Source: Pseudomonadota bacterium (GTDB lineage Bacteria > Pseudomonadota > Gammaproteobacteria > Halothiobacillales > Halothiobacillaceae). From it: DNA of 27,671 nt. This document shows, piece after piece, positions 9,264-19,200 of the stretch. The notes beneath the pieces are model-generated. The model was not told the DNA's origin. It did not search any database and saw nothing but the letters and a program-made list of their open reading frames with translations. The position numbers and the translations under genes are program-made. How positions within the stretch are numbered: position 1 is the stretch's first letter; each line of letters starts with the position of its first letter. The stretch is taken from positions 1 to 27,671 of the forward strand of contig JAJYPA010000055.1 of the NCBI GenBank assembly GCA_021795795.1, read 5' to 3'.

Positions 9264-12200
9264 ATGAAACTGATCCTCAATATGGGCACCGACCGAGTCA
9301 TCGACCTGATTCGCCCGCACCTCAGGCGCGGCAGTCAGCTTGGCTGCGTGACCCCCGCGTTTTCTCTCTTTGCATTTGCCGAGTTACGGGATGCGCTTTC
9401 CGGGTTGGAGAAGGTGCAACTGATATTGCCCTCTGACGATGGGGCGCTCGAGTTTCTTGGTGGTGATGGTGATCGCGCCGCTCGTAATCGCCTGCAGGCG
9501 CGCTGGCTGGCGATTCAATGTGCCAAGTGGGTGAACGGCAAAGTGGAGCTGCGCCGTGCGCCCGGGCCGGTACCTCAAGGCGCGGCAGTGATGCGTGATG
9601 CCCAAGCGACCCCTGAGCAAGTAGTGCTGGGTTCCTTCGCTTTCAGTACCGATGGCCTGGGCTTAACCCCCGGTAACCCGCTGAGCCTGATCCAGGCATC
9701 CGAGTCAGCCGATGAGGCAAGCCAACTCGCCCGTTGGTTTGATCAGCAATGGACGGCCATGCGCGCCCAGCCCGATACACGCGCAGCGCTGATTCAAGCC
9801 TTGCAGGCGATGGGTGAACACCGAGACCCATTTACCCTCTACACGCTCATCCTGCATCACCTGTTTCGTGACAGCGGCAATGAGATGGACGAGGAGCGCA
9901 TCGTCAAATCCGCCACGGGCATCCGCAATACGGTGGTGTGGAAGAAGCTGTTCAAGTTTCAACGCGATGGCGTGGTGGGTGCTATCGACAAGCTGAACCG
10001 TTTCGGCGGCTGCATCATTGCCGACAGCGTTGGCTTGGGCAAAACCTTCGAAGCACTGGCGATTATCAAGTACCACGAACTACGCAATGACCGCGTCCTG
10101 GTGCTGGCACCCAAGCGCCTGCGCGACAACTGGACGCTCTACAAGGCCAACGACAAGAGGAATGTGCTGGCCGCCGACCGCCTCAACTATGACGTTCTGA
10201 ACCATACCGATCTCTCGCGCGATGGCGGCACGTCGGGCGACATCGATCTCTCCCACGTGAACTGGGGCAACTACGACCTGGTGGTGATCGACGAGTCGCA
10301 TAATTTCCGCAACAAGGCCACGCACAAGGAAAAAGAGTCCCGCTATGACCGCCTGATGCACAAAATCATCAAGGAAGGGGTCAAGACGCGCGTCCTGATG
10401 CTATCGGCCACGCCGGTCAACAACCGCCTCGCCGATCTGCGCAACCAGATCGCCTTCATCACTGAAGGCGATGACACCGCCTTGCTGGAACACGGCATTG
10501 CCAGCATCGAAGCGACCACCCGCAAGGCACAGGCGCAGTTCAATCGCTGGTTGAGCATGGGCGAGTCGGACAAGACGCCGGCCAAGCTGGTCGAAATGCT
10601 GGGCTTTGACTACTTCACCCTGCTGGATCATCTCACCATCGCCCGCTCGCGCAGGCACGTTGAAAAGTACTACGGCACCAGCGAAACGGGTCGCTTCCCT
10701 GATCGCCTGCCGCCAATCAACATCAAGGCCGATGTGGATAGTACAGGTGAGTTCCGCTCCATTCGTGACATTAATCTTGAAATCCGCCGCCTGAATCTGG
10801 CCAGCTACGCACCGTTGCGCTACGTGCTGCCGCACAAGCAAGCCGCTTACGATGCCAAATATAGTACGCAGATTCGCGGCGGCGAAAGCTTTTTCCGCCA
10901 GGTCGATCGTGAGGAAAGTTTGATCCACCTGCTGCGCGTCAATGTGCTCAAGCGCATGGAAAGTGCCGTGTCGTCATTTCGGCTTACTGTTCAGCGGCAA
11001 CTGAAAGATGTAGAAGCAGTACTGGAGCGTATCGAATCTCAAACCGGAGAACTCGAAGAGCTGGATATTACCGATGTGGACATCGAAGACCCAACCTTTG
11101 AGAGCTTGCTGGTAGGCAGAAAAGTCAAAGTGCTGCTGGGCGATGTGGACCTCATCCGCTGGAAACAAGACCTCATCGAAGACCGCAATCGCCTTTCCAC
11201 CTTGTTGGCTGCTGCCATGCAGGTTGACCCAGATCGTGATGCCAAATTGCAGGCATTACGCGACATGATTCAGAACAAATGCCGCAACCCAATCAATGAA
11301 GGCAACTGCAAAATCATCGTATTCACCGCCTTCAGCGACACGGCGCAATATCTTTACGAGCAAATCTCCGATTGGGCGAAAAAGGAGTTCGGCATTGAGG
11401 CCGCACTGGTCACTGGCACAGGGCGCAACCAGACCACTATCCCCGGCTTGCGTAAAGACTTGGCTTCCATCCTCACATCTTTTTCGCCACGTTCCAAAGA
11501 GCGCCCAGAAGATCTGGCGCACGAAGGCACGTTGGATTTGTTGATCGCCACCGACTGTATTTCCGAAGGTCAGAATCTTCAAGACTGTGACTGGCTCATC
11601 AACTACGACATTCACTGGAACCCGGTGCGCATCATTCAGCGTTTTGGCCGGATAGACCGCATCGGTTCACCCAACCAGCGCATCCAGCTCGTCAATTTCT
11701 GGCCCAACATGGAGTTGGACGAGTATATCAACCTCGAACAGCGCGTCAGCGGGCGCATGGTGCTGCTGGATATTTCCGCCACGGGGGAAGAAAACCTCAT
11801 CGAACAGCAATCCGGCAACCAGATGAATGATCTGGAATACCGCCGCAAGCAACTACTCAAACTGCAAGACACCGTGATTGATCTGGAAGACCTCTCCGCC
11901 GGTGTTTCCATCACAGACCTTACACTCACTGACTTCCGCATCGACCTTGCCCAATATTTCAAAGCGCATCCTGGCAGGCTGGAAGAAATACCATTAGGCG
12001 CGAGTGCAGTGACGACCAGCGAAGATGCCGACATTCCGCCGGGTATCGTGTTCTGCCTGCGTGCCGAAGGGGCAGCCGCAGAAAAGATTACCGATTCTGG
12101 CTACCCACTCGCGCCGCACTACCTCGTGCATGTTGGTGAGGACGGTAGCGTTTTGCTACCCTACACCCAAGCCAAGCGCATACTGGATCGCCTCAAACGA

Positions 12201-12458
12201 TTGAGCCTGGGGCGAGACCTGCCCGATGCCACCGCCTGTACCCGTTACGATAAAGAAACCAAGCAAGGCGAAGACATGCACCATGCCCAGCAACTGCTTG
12301 CGGCGGCTGTAGCCTCTGTTGTGGGCAAGAGTGAAGAGCGTGCCGTTGCCAGCCTGTTTTCACCGGGCGGTACGCACGCCATGAAGGGCGAGTTTGCCGG
12401 AAGTAACGATTTTGAAGTGGTGGCGTTCCTGGTGGTCATGCCTGGGGCGAGTGCATGA
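9264..12458 (+). CDS. SNF2-type DEAD/DEAH helicase with PLD-like N-terminus
   Basis: This 1064-aa protein is a superfamily 2 helicase or translocase of SNF2/HepA type. The first ~200 residues resemble a degenerate phospholipase-D-like domain: RVIDLIRPHLRRGSQLGCVT at the start and GSFAFSTDGLGL around 123-134, like the GSxN...GL half of an HKD motif, with no clear HxK. The helicase core has Walker A ADSVGLGKT (253-261), the DESH box (343-346), motif III LMLSATPVNN, and motif VI (NPVRIIQRFGRIDRIG) late in the protein. A long acidic/coiled segment separates the two RecA lobes. It begins 2 bp after the HTH gene and overlaps the DUF4391 gene by 4 bp (ATGA), so it is translationally coupled to an R-M-like operon. 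It probably moves along DNA for the defence complex, much as accessory SNF2 proteins do in other multigene systems. Confidence 0.88.
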   Translation: MKLILNMGTDRVIDLIRPHLRRGSQLGCVTPAFSLFAFAELRDALSGLEKVQLILPSDDGALEFLGGDGDRAARNRLQARWLAIQCAKWVNGKVELRRAPGPVPQGAAVMRDAQATPEQVVLGSFAFSTDGLGLTPGNPLSLIQASESADEASQLARWFDQQWTAMRAQPDTRAALIQALQAMGEHRDPFTLYTLILHHLFRDSGNEMDEERIVKSATGIRNTVVWKKLFKFQRDGVVGAIDKLNRFGGCIIADSVGLGKTFEALAIIKYHELRNDRVLVLAPKRLRDNWTLYKANDKRNVLAADRLNYDVLNHTDLSRDGGTSGDIDLSHVNWGNYDLVVIDESHNFRNKATHKEKESRYDRLMHKIIKEGVKTRVLMLSATPVNNRLADLRNQIAFITEGDDTALLEHGIASIEATTRKAQAQFNRWLSMGESDKTPAKLVEMLGFDYFTLLDHLTIARSRRHVEKYYGTSETGRFPDRLPPINIKADVDSTGEFRSIRDINLEIRRLNLASYAPLRYVLPHKQAAYDAKYSTQIRGGESFFRQVDREESLIHLLRVNVLKRMESAVSSFRLTVQRQLKDVEAVLERIESQTGELEELDITDVDIEDPTFESLLVGRKVKVLLGDVDLIRWKQDLIEDRNRLSTLLAAAMQVDPDRDAKLQALRDMIQNKCRNPINEGNCKIIVFTAFSDTAQYLYEQISDWAKKEFGIEAALVTGTGRNQTTIPGLRKDLASILTSFSPRSKERPEDLAHEGTLDLLIATDCISEGQNLQDCDWLINYDIHWNPVRIIQRFGRIDRIGSPNQRIQLVNFWPNMELDEYINLEQRVSGRMVLLDISATGEENLIEQQSGNQMNDLEYRRKQLLKLQDTVIDLEDLSAGVSITDLTLTDFRIDLAQYFKAHPGRLEEIPLGASAVTTSEDADIPPGIVFCLRAEGAAAEKITDSGYPLAPHYLVHVGEDGSVLLPYTQAKRILDRLKRLSLGRDLPDATACTRYDKETKQGEDMHHAQQLLAAAVASVVGKSEERAVASLFSPGGTHAMKGEFAGSNDFEVVAFLVVMPGASA

Positions 12459-13216
12459 TCTTGCAAAACCTGATCGCCGCATTGGAACTGCCAGCAAGTT
12501 GCCGTGTGGATCAGCGCATACCCAAGAAGCTGCTGGTGGAGAATGGCGCACCCACTGCCGCCGACAAGCGCAACATTAACGAAGGCATCGAGGAAATCCA
12601 ATGGGTGGCTGCACTCAAGCCCAACACCATTGGCGTGCTCGAGTATCGGGACGACATGCGCGAGTACCTGGAGATCGCCGTGTTGAGCGTCACACTAAGA
12701 GGCGACGCGAAGGCCGGAAGGTTGGCTGAACTCGTGCACCGCGCCGTGCCTTATCCGATGGCCCTACTATTGAACTCGGAGCAGAGCCTGATGCTTTCCA
12801 TGGCACACAAGCGCTGGGCACAGAACGAAGTGGGTAAGGTGGTGCTGGATGGCAGTGTGGTGGCCGTCACGTTGCCGTGCGACGCACCATCACCTGCTGT
12901 CGAGATGGCGTTCATGCAGGCGTTGGCGCTGGGGCGCCAACCACAGGCAACGCTCTATGCGCTCTATCAGGGCTGGATGGACAGCGTACAGGCCTTGCTG
13001 GCGGCAAAAATGACGAACACGTTTAAGGTCGCAATCAGCTCGGAGCAAGCTGCTGCTCGACGCCAAGCGCTGCAGGAATGCGAGCGGCTGGAACTCGATG
13101 CGACCCGCTTGCGCACGCAGGCCGCCAGGGAAAAACAACTGGCGCGACAGGTGGAACTGAACCTCGCGCTCAAGCGCGTGCAGGCGCAACTGACTGCGGC
13201 ACGCCAACAGCTTTGA
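12455..13216 (+). CDS. DUF4391 domain protein
   Basis: This 253-aa protein matches the DUF4391 pattern as I remember it: an N-terminal ALELPASCRVDQRIPKKLL segment, then IQWVAALKPNTIGV, and a C-terminal helical region rich in Arg/Gln/Glu. In genomes this family lies between SNF2-type helicases and type III-like methyltransferases, as here. Its biochemical role is unknown. The start overlaps the helicase stop by 4 bp, and the methyltransferase start lies about 27 bp downstream. The last ~70 residues look like a coiled coil and could mediate complex assembly. I see no catalytic motif. The family assignment is by recall and gene context. Confidence 0.75.
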   Translation: MILQNLIAALELPASCRVDQRIPKKLLVENGAPTAADKRNINEGIEEIQWVAALKPNTIGVLEYRDDMREYLEIAVLSVTLRGDAKAGRLAELVHRAVPYPMALLLNSEQSLMLSMAHKRWAQNEVGKVVLDGSVVAVTLPCDAPSPAVEMAFMQALALGRQPQATLYALYQGWMDSVQALLAAKMTNTFKVAISSEQAAARRQALQECERLELDATRLRTQAAREKQLARQVELNLALKRVQAQLTAARQQL

Positions 13217-13242
13217 AGATCGAACGAATGATGGAGAAGAAC

Positions 13243-15228
13243 ATGCAAAAAATCGACGCGACCAGCCCGGAGGCCCAATCTGCCGACCTTATCGCCGAGA
13301 ATATCGAACAGCTCAATGCTCTGTTCCCTGAGCTGATCACCGAAGGCCCTGATGGTGTGGCGGTGAATGTGGACGTGCTCAAACAGATGGTGGGCGACAA
13401 GACCATCACCGATGCCGACGAGAAATATGGCCTCAACTGGCATGGCAAACGCCACGCCCGGCAATTGGCACTCACGCCCTCCACCGGCGCCTTGCGCCCC
13501 TGCCCGGAAGACAGCGTGGACTGGGACACCACGCAAAACCTGATGATCGAGGGCGACAACCTCGAAGTGCTCAAGCTCCTGCAGAAGAGCTACGCGGGCA
13601 AGGTCAAGCTCATCTACATCGACCCGCCCTATAACACCGGCAAGGACTTCGTGTACCCGGACAATTTTCAGGACAACATCAAGAACTATCTGGAGCTGAC
13701 CGGGCAGGTCGAAGGCGGGCAAAAAATTAGTAGCAATACCGAGGCCAGCGGGCGGTTTCATACCGACTGGCTGAATATGATTTATCCGCGGTTGAAGCTG
13801 GCAAGGAATCTACTTAGGGATGACGGCGCGTTGTTTATTAGCATTGATGACGGCGAGGTCGACAATCTGAAGAAGGTCTGCTGCGAAATATTTGGTGAGG
13901 AGACTTTCGTCGGCATCCTCTCGGTGTTGGTCAATCCGCGAGGCCGTCATCTCGACAAGTTCATTGCACAGACGCATGACAACATCGCCGTCTTCGTAAA
14001 GGACCCCGAGGTAGCTGGAAGCATCGTCGGCATGGCGAAGGGAGGGGCCATGCTGGAGGAGTACGACAAAGAGGACGAGCGTGGCAAGTATCGCGAGCTG
14101 GGGCTCCGTAACCGAAACCAAGCGTTCAATCCAGTCACGCGCCAGAACTTGTTCTTCCCGCTTTATGTTGAGCCTTCAACGGGCCGGGTGGCCCTGAATC
14201 AAGACTATCGGTTTACGGAAAAAGTTCTCCCAGTAACCGCTGATGGGGTAAAGACATGCTGGACGTGGGGGCGTGAAAAAGTTGAAGCAGAGAACGAGCT
14301 TCTCACCGCAAGTCGGATGAGTGACGGCACTTGGCGAGTGTTTCGAAAAGACTATCTGAACGGCGAGGATGGTGAAACGGCATCGACCTTGGCCAAGTCC
14401 ATATGGTTGGACAAGGAGTTCAACAATGACTACGGCCGCAAGTCAATCAAAGAATTGCTTGGCGCGCCGGTCATGGACTTTCCCAAGTCGCCGTTCTTAA
14501 TTCAGCGCATCGTTTCGATTGCATCTGGATCGAGCGACATCGTCATGGATTTCTTTGCGGGATCTGGCACCACAGGTCACTCAGTCATGACTCAGAATGT
14601 TATTGACGGGGCCAAACGGCGATACATCTTGGTTCAGTTGCCAGAACCTCTGAGCGCGGAAAACAAAGAACAGAAGGTTGCAGCCGAGTTCTGCGGTACG
14701 CTGCAGAAGCCACGGACGATTGCGGAAATCACAAAGGAGCGGCTCCGTCGGGCGGCCGGCAAGATCAAAGCAGAGGCTCACATGCTGGATAGTGACGTTG
14801 GCTTCCGTGTCTTCAAGCTCGACAACTCCAACATCCGCGCCTGGAACCCCAACCCCGCCGATCTGGAGCAAACACTGTTCGCCCAACAGGATCATCTGGT
14901 GGAGGGGCGCACCGAATCGGACATCCTCTACGAGCTGCTGCTCAAGCTCGGCCTCGATCTGTGCGTGCCCATCGAGCAACGCACGGTGGCGGCCAAGGAC
15001 GTGCATGCGGTCGGTGGCGGCGTGTTGATGGCCTGCCTCGCGCCGACGATCAGCCGCGACGAGGTGGAATCGTTGGCGCAAGGCATCATTACTTGGCACA
15101 AGGAACTCGCCCCTGCCGGTGACACAACCTGCGTGTTCCGCGACAGCGCCTTTGCGGACGACGTAGCCAAAACCAACCTCGCGGCGATTCTGGAGCAGTA
15201 CGGCATCCAGAACGTGCGCAGTCTGTGA
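13243..15228 (+). CDS. Type III-like site-specific DNA methyltransferase (Mod)
   Basis: This 661-aa adenine-type (beta-class order) methyltransferase shows motif IV LIYIDPPYNTGKDF (DPPY at 127-130) before motif I FFAGSGTTGHS (about 437-446), as in type III Mod subunits. The region between, about residues 160-420, should hold the target-recognition domain. I chose the ATG at 13243 because GGAG lies six bases before it; ATGs at 13228 and 13231 are in frame and possible. Modification by Mod should protect host DNA from the Res protein encoded two genes downstream. Codon usage in the central part (about 13,720-14,810) is more AT-tolerant than in both flanks, suggesting that the specificity region was exchanged. 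An unusual spacing is the DUF1016 gene between mod and res. Confidence 0.92.
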   Translation: MQKIDATSPEAQSADLIAENIEQLNALFPELITEGPDGVAVNVDVLKQMVGDKTITDADEKYGLNWHGKRHARQLALTPSTGALRPCPEDSVDWDTTQNLMIEGDNLEVLKLLQKSYAGKVKLIYIDPPYNTGKDFVYPDNFQDNIKNYLELTGQVEGGQKISSNTEASGRFHTDWLNMIYPRLKLARNLLRDDGALFISIDDGEVDNLKKVCCEIFGEETFVGILSVLVNPRGRHLDKFIAQTHDNIAVFVKDPEVAGSIVGMAKGGAMLEEYDKEDERGKYRELGLRNRNQAFNPVTRQNLFFPLYVEPSTGRVALNQDYRFTEKVLPVTADGVKTCWTWGREKVEAENELLTASRMSDGTWRVFRKDYLNGEDGETASTLAKSIWLDKEFNNDYGRKSIKELLGAPVMDFPKSPFLIQRIVSIASGSSDIVMDFFAGSGTTGHSVMTQNVIDGAKRRYILVQLPEPLSAENKEQKVAAEFCGTLQKPRTIAEITKERLRRAAGKIKAEAHMLDSDVGFRVFKLDNSNIRAWNPNPADLEQTLFAQQDHLVEGRTESDILYELLLKLGLDLCVPIEQRTVAAKDVHAVGGGVLMACLAPTISRDEVESLAQGIITWHKELAPAGDTTCVFRDSAFADDVAKTNLAAILEQYGIQNVRSL

Positions 15229-15237
15229 GGTGAAAGC

Positions 15238-16299
15238 ATGACAGACCTGACACCGCAAACCCCGCCGCCAGTCCAACCCTTGGGCGGCTTGCTGGATGCT
15301 TTGCGGGGGCTGATCCAGCAAGGCCGACAGCAGGCCCTGCGCGCCGTGGACATGGTGCAGGTGCAAACCTGCTGGGAGATTGGCCGCCATATCGTGGAGT
15401 TTGAGCAAGGTGGCGAGGCACGCGCAGCGTATGGCAAAAAGCTGCTACCACGACTGGCGGAAGCGTTGACCCGCGAGTTTGGCCGGGGCTTTGATGATCG
15501 TAATCTGCGCAACATGCGGGCGTTTTATCAGGCATTCCCGATTTGGCACGCAGTGCGTACCGAATTGAGCTGGACGCACTATCGGGCACTGCTGCGAGTC
15601 AGCAACAAGGAAGCCCGAGAGTGGTACGCGAACGAGGCTGCCTTGCAGAACTGGAGCGCCCGCGCACTGGATCGGCAGATAGGCACGCTGTACTTCGAGC
15701 GTTTGCTGCTCAGCGGCGACAAGGCCAGCGTGGCTGCCGAGGCTGACGCCAACATCGCGGCACTGCCACAGACACCCCGAGAGTTCGTGCGCGACCCCGT
15801 GATGCTGGAGTTCTTGGGGCTGCCCGGCACGGGCAAGCTGCTGGAGTCCAAGCTGGAGCAGGCGTTGATGGATAAGTTGCAAGGTTTTTTGCTGGAGCTG
15901 GGCAAGGGCTTCGCCTTCGTCGCGCGCCAGCAACGCATCAGCACGGAGACCCAGGACTTTTACATCGACCTAGTGTTCTACAACTACCTGCTCAAGTGCT
16001 TTGTGCTGATTGACCTGAAGACCGACAAGCTCACGCATCAGGATATCGGGCAGATGGACATGTATGTGCGCATGTACGACGACCTGAAAAGCGGGCCGGA
16101 CGACAACCCGACTGTCGGTATTTTGCTGTGTGAACACAAAGATCAATCCGTCGTGCGCTACTCCGTACTGCATGACAGCGAACAATTGTTTGCCACCAAG
16201 TACCGGCTGGTGCTGCCGTCTGAGGAAGAGCTGCGTGTTGAGATCGAGCGTGAACGGGATGCGATTGAAGCGGCACACAGGCTGGAGGAAAAAGAATGA
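15238..16299 (+). CDS. DUF1016/YhcG-type PD-(D/E)XK nuclease-domain protein
   Basis: This 353-aa protein matches the YhcG/DUF1016 family. The N-terminal domain includes QVQTCWEIGRHIVEFEQ and GRGFDDRNLRNMRAFYQAF, and is helical and probably DNA-binding. The C-terminal nuclease fold has FYIDLVFYNYLLKCFVLIDL followed by KT, with the likely catalytic D244 and D259-x-K261, the latter being the (D/E)xK pair. A clear Shine-Dalgarno (AGGTGAAAGC) precedes the ATG, 9 bp after the mod stop, and the gene overlaps res by 4 bp. Family members are widely found beside restriction systems and nuclease activity is predicted for the fold. Here it could be an additional nuclease or a specificity/assembly factor of the R-M-like complex. 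Confidence 0.88.
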   Translation: MTDLTPQTPPPVQPLGGLLDALRGLIQQGRQQALRAVDMVQVQTCWEIGRHIVEFEQGGEARAAYGKKLLPRLAEALTREFGRGFDDRNLRNMRAFYQAFPIWHAVRTELSWTHYRALLRVSNKEAREWYANEAALQNWSARALDRQIGTLYFERLLLSGDKASVAAEADANIAALPQTPREFVRDPVMLEFLGLPGTGKLLESKLEQALMDKLQGFLLELGKGFAFVARQQRISTETQDFYIDLVFYNYLLKCFVLIDLKTDKLTHQDIGQMDMYVRMYDDLKSGPDDNPTVGILLCEHKDQSVVRYSVLHDSEQLFATKYRLVLPSEEELRVEIERERDAIEAAHRLEEKE

Positions 16300-19200
16300 A
16301 GCTGCACTTTGAACCCAACCTCGACTACCAGTTGCAGGCCATCGAGGCCGTCTGCGACCTGTTTCGCGGGCAGGAAATTTGCCGCACCGAATTTACCGTA
16401 ACAATGAAAGTGCCCGCCGCCATCGCGGACGATATGTTCCCCGGCACCGTGCCACAGCAAATGACGCTTGGTGTCGCCGAGTCCGACTTGGGGGTCGGCA
16501 ACCGTCTCACCCTGCTGGACGATGAGCTGCACTACAATCTGTCCGACATTCAGCTACGCGGCGGTTTGCCGCCGTCGAGCACCCTGGCCTCGGGTGACTT
16601 CACGGTGGAGATGGAGACCGGCACAGGCAAGACCTACGTTTACCTGCGCAGCATTTTTGAACTAAACAAGCGCTATGGCTTCACCAAGTTCGTCATCGTG
16701 GTGCCGTCGGTGGCGATCAAGGAAGGTGTCTACAAGACCTTGCAGATCACCGAGGATCACTTCAAGGGGCTCTACGCCGGCGTGCCCTTTGACTACTTCC
16801 TCTACGACTCCAGCAAGCTCGGGCAGGTGCGCAATTTCGCCACCAGCTCGAACATCCAGATCATGGTGGTCACGGTCGGGGCCATCAACAAGAAAGACGT
16901 CAACAACCTCTACAAGGACAGCGAGAAAACCGGCGGCGAGAAGCCCATCGACCTGATCAAGGCGACCCGGCCCATTGTGATCGTCGACGAACCGCAGAGC
17001 GTGGACGGCGGCCTGACGGGTGCTGGCAAGACTGCGCTCGATGCGATGAACCCGCTCTGCACACTGCGCTATTCAGCCACGCACGTGGACAAGCACCACA
17101 TGGTGTTTCGCCTCGACGCCGTGGATGCCTACGAGCGCAAGCTGGTGAAGCAGATCGAGGTGGCTTCGGCCACCGTGGAGGATGCCCACAACAAGCCATT
17201 CGTTCGGCTAGTGTCGGTGAGCAGCAAGCGAGGGACGGTCAGCGCCAAGGTCGAGCTCGACGTGGCCACGGCCAGCGGTGTGAAAAGGCAGGAGATCACG
17301 GTGTGCGATGGCGATGATTTGGAGCAGATCACCAAAAGAGCCATCTATGCCGATTTTCGCATTGGCGAGATCAACACCGCCAAAGACGAGGGGTTTCTGG
17401 AGTTGCGCTATCCCGGCGGTGAAGCCTACTTGGCCTTGGGCCAGGCGCATGGCGATGTCGACGCCCTGGCTGTGCAGCGTGAAATGATCCGTCGCACCGT
17501 CAAGGAACACCTGGATAAGGAAAAGCGCCTGCGCCCGCTGGGCATCAAGGTGCTGTCGCTGTTTTTCATCGATGCGGTGGACAGGTACCGCCAGTACGAC
17601 ACCGAGGGCAATCCGGTGAAGGGCGACTACGCCCGCATCTTTGAAGAGGAATACCGCCGCGCGGCCAAACTCCCCGCGTATCAGAGTCTGTTCGCCGAAA
17701 TCGATCTGGCAAGTGCTGCTGAGGAAGTGCACAACGGCTACTTCTCCATCGACAAGAAAGGTGGCTGGACGGATACCAGCGAAAGCAACGCAGGCAGCCG
17801 GGAGAACGCCGAGCGGGCCTACAATCTGATCATGAAGGAGAAGGAGAAGCTGCTTGGCTTTGAAACCCCGCTCAAATTCATTTTCTCCCACTCGGCATTG
17901 AAGGAAGGCTGGGACAACCCCAACGTATTCCAGATTTGCACCCTGCGCGAAATGGGCACCGAGCGTGAGCGTCGCCAGACCATCGGCCGGGGCCTGCGCC
18001 TGTGCGTCAATCAGCATGGCGAGCGGGTGCGCGGCTTCGAGGTCAACACGCTGACCGTGATTGCCACAGAGAACTACGAGCAGTTCGCCGAGAACCTGCA
18101 GAAGGAAATCGAGGCCGATACCGGCATCCGCTTCGGCATCGTCGAGCAGCACCAGTTTGCCGCCATTGCCGTGACAACGCCCGACGGACAAATCACGCCA
18201 CTGGGTGTCGATCAATCCAAGGCGCTGTGGGAACACCTGAAAGCCGCCGGCCACATTGACGCCAAAGGCAAGGTGCAGGATTCGCTGAAAAAGGCGCTGA
18301 AAGACGGCATCCTGGCCCTACCGCCGGAATTCGACAAGCAGAAAGCCCAGATCGCCGAGGTGCTGCGCAAGGTGTCTGGCCGCCTGGAGATCAAGAACGC
18401 TGACGAGCGTAAGCAAGTGCCGGTATGCAAGGCGATCTATCTCAGCGCCGAATTCAAGGCGCTATGGGACCGCATCAAGTACCAGACCACCTATCGAGTT
18501 CAGTTCGACAACGCGAAGCTCGTGTCGGATTGCATCGTGGCCTTGCAGAAAGCTCCGGCCATCGCCAAGGCTCGTCTGCAATGGCGTAAGGCCGACATCG
18601 CCATCGGCAAGGCAGGCGTAGAGGTGAAGGAAAAAAAAGGTGCTTACACCGTAAACCTAGATGAGGCCGATATTGAGCTGCCGGACCTGCTCACCGACTT
18701 GCAGGATCGCACCCAGCTCACCAGGCGCACCATCGCCAGCATCCTGACCGGCAGCGGACGGCTTGATGACTTCAAGCGCAATCCGCAGCAGTTCATTGAT
18801 CTCGCCGCCGAGACGATCAACCGCTGCAAGCGTCTGGCACTGGTTGATGGGATCAAGTACCAAAAGCTGGGAGACGAACACTTCTATGCGCAAGAGCTGT
18901 TCGATCAGGAAGAACTCACGGGCTACCTAAAAAACATGCTGATGAATACGGAGAAATCCATCTACGAGCACGTGCTGTACGAATCCAGCACAGAGCGGGA
19001 CTTTGCCGATGCGCTGGAGAAGAATGACGCCATCAAGTTGTACGCCAAGCTCCCCGGCTGGTTCAAGGTGCCCACGCCTCTGGGCAGCTACAACCCCGAC
19101 TGGGCGATATTGGTGGAGCAGGATGGTGCGCAGCGCCTGTACTTCGTGGTGGAAACCAAGAGCAGCCTGTTCACGGATGACTTGCGCGACAAGGAGAGCG

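Noticed and set aside
17208..18254. A 348-codon minus-strand frame inside res
   Set aside because: It lies opposite the conserved helicase core of Res and has no start signal or protein motif.
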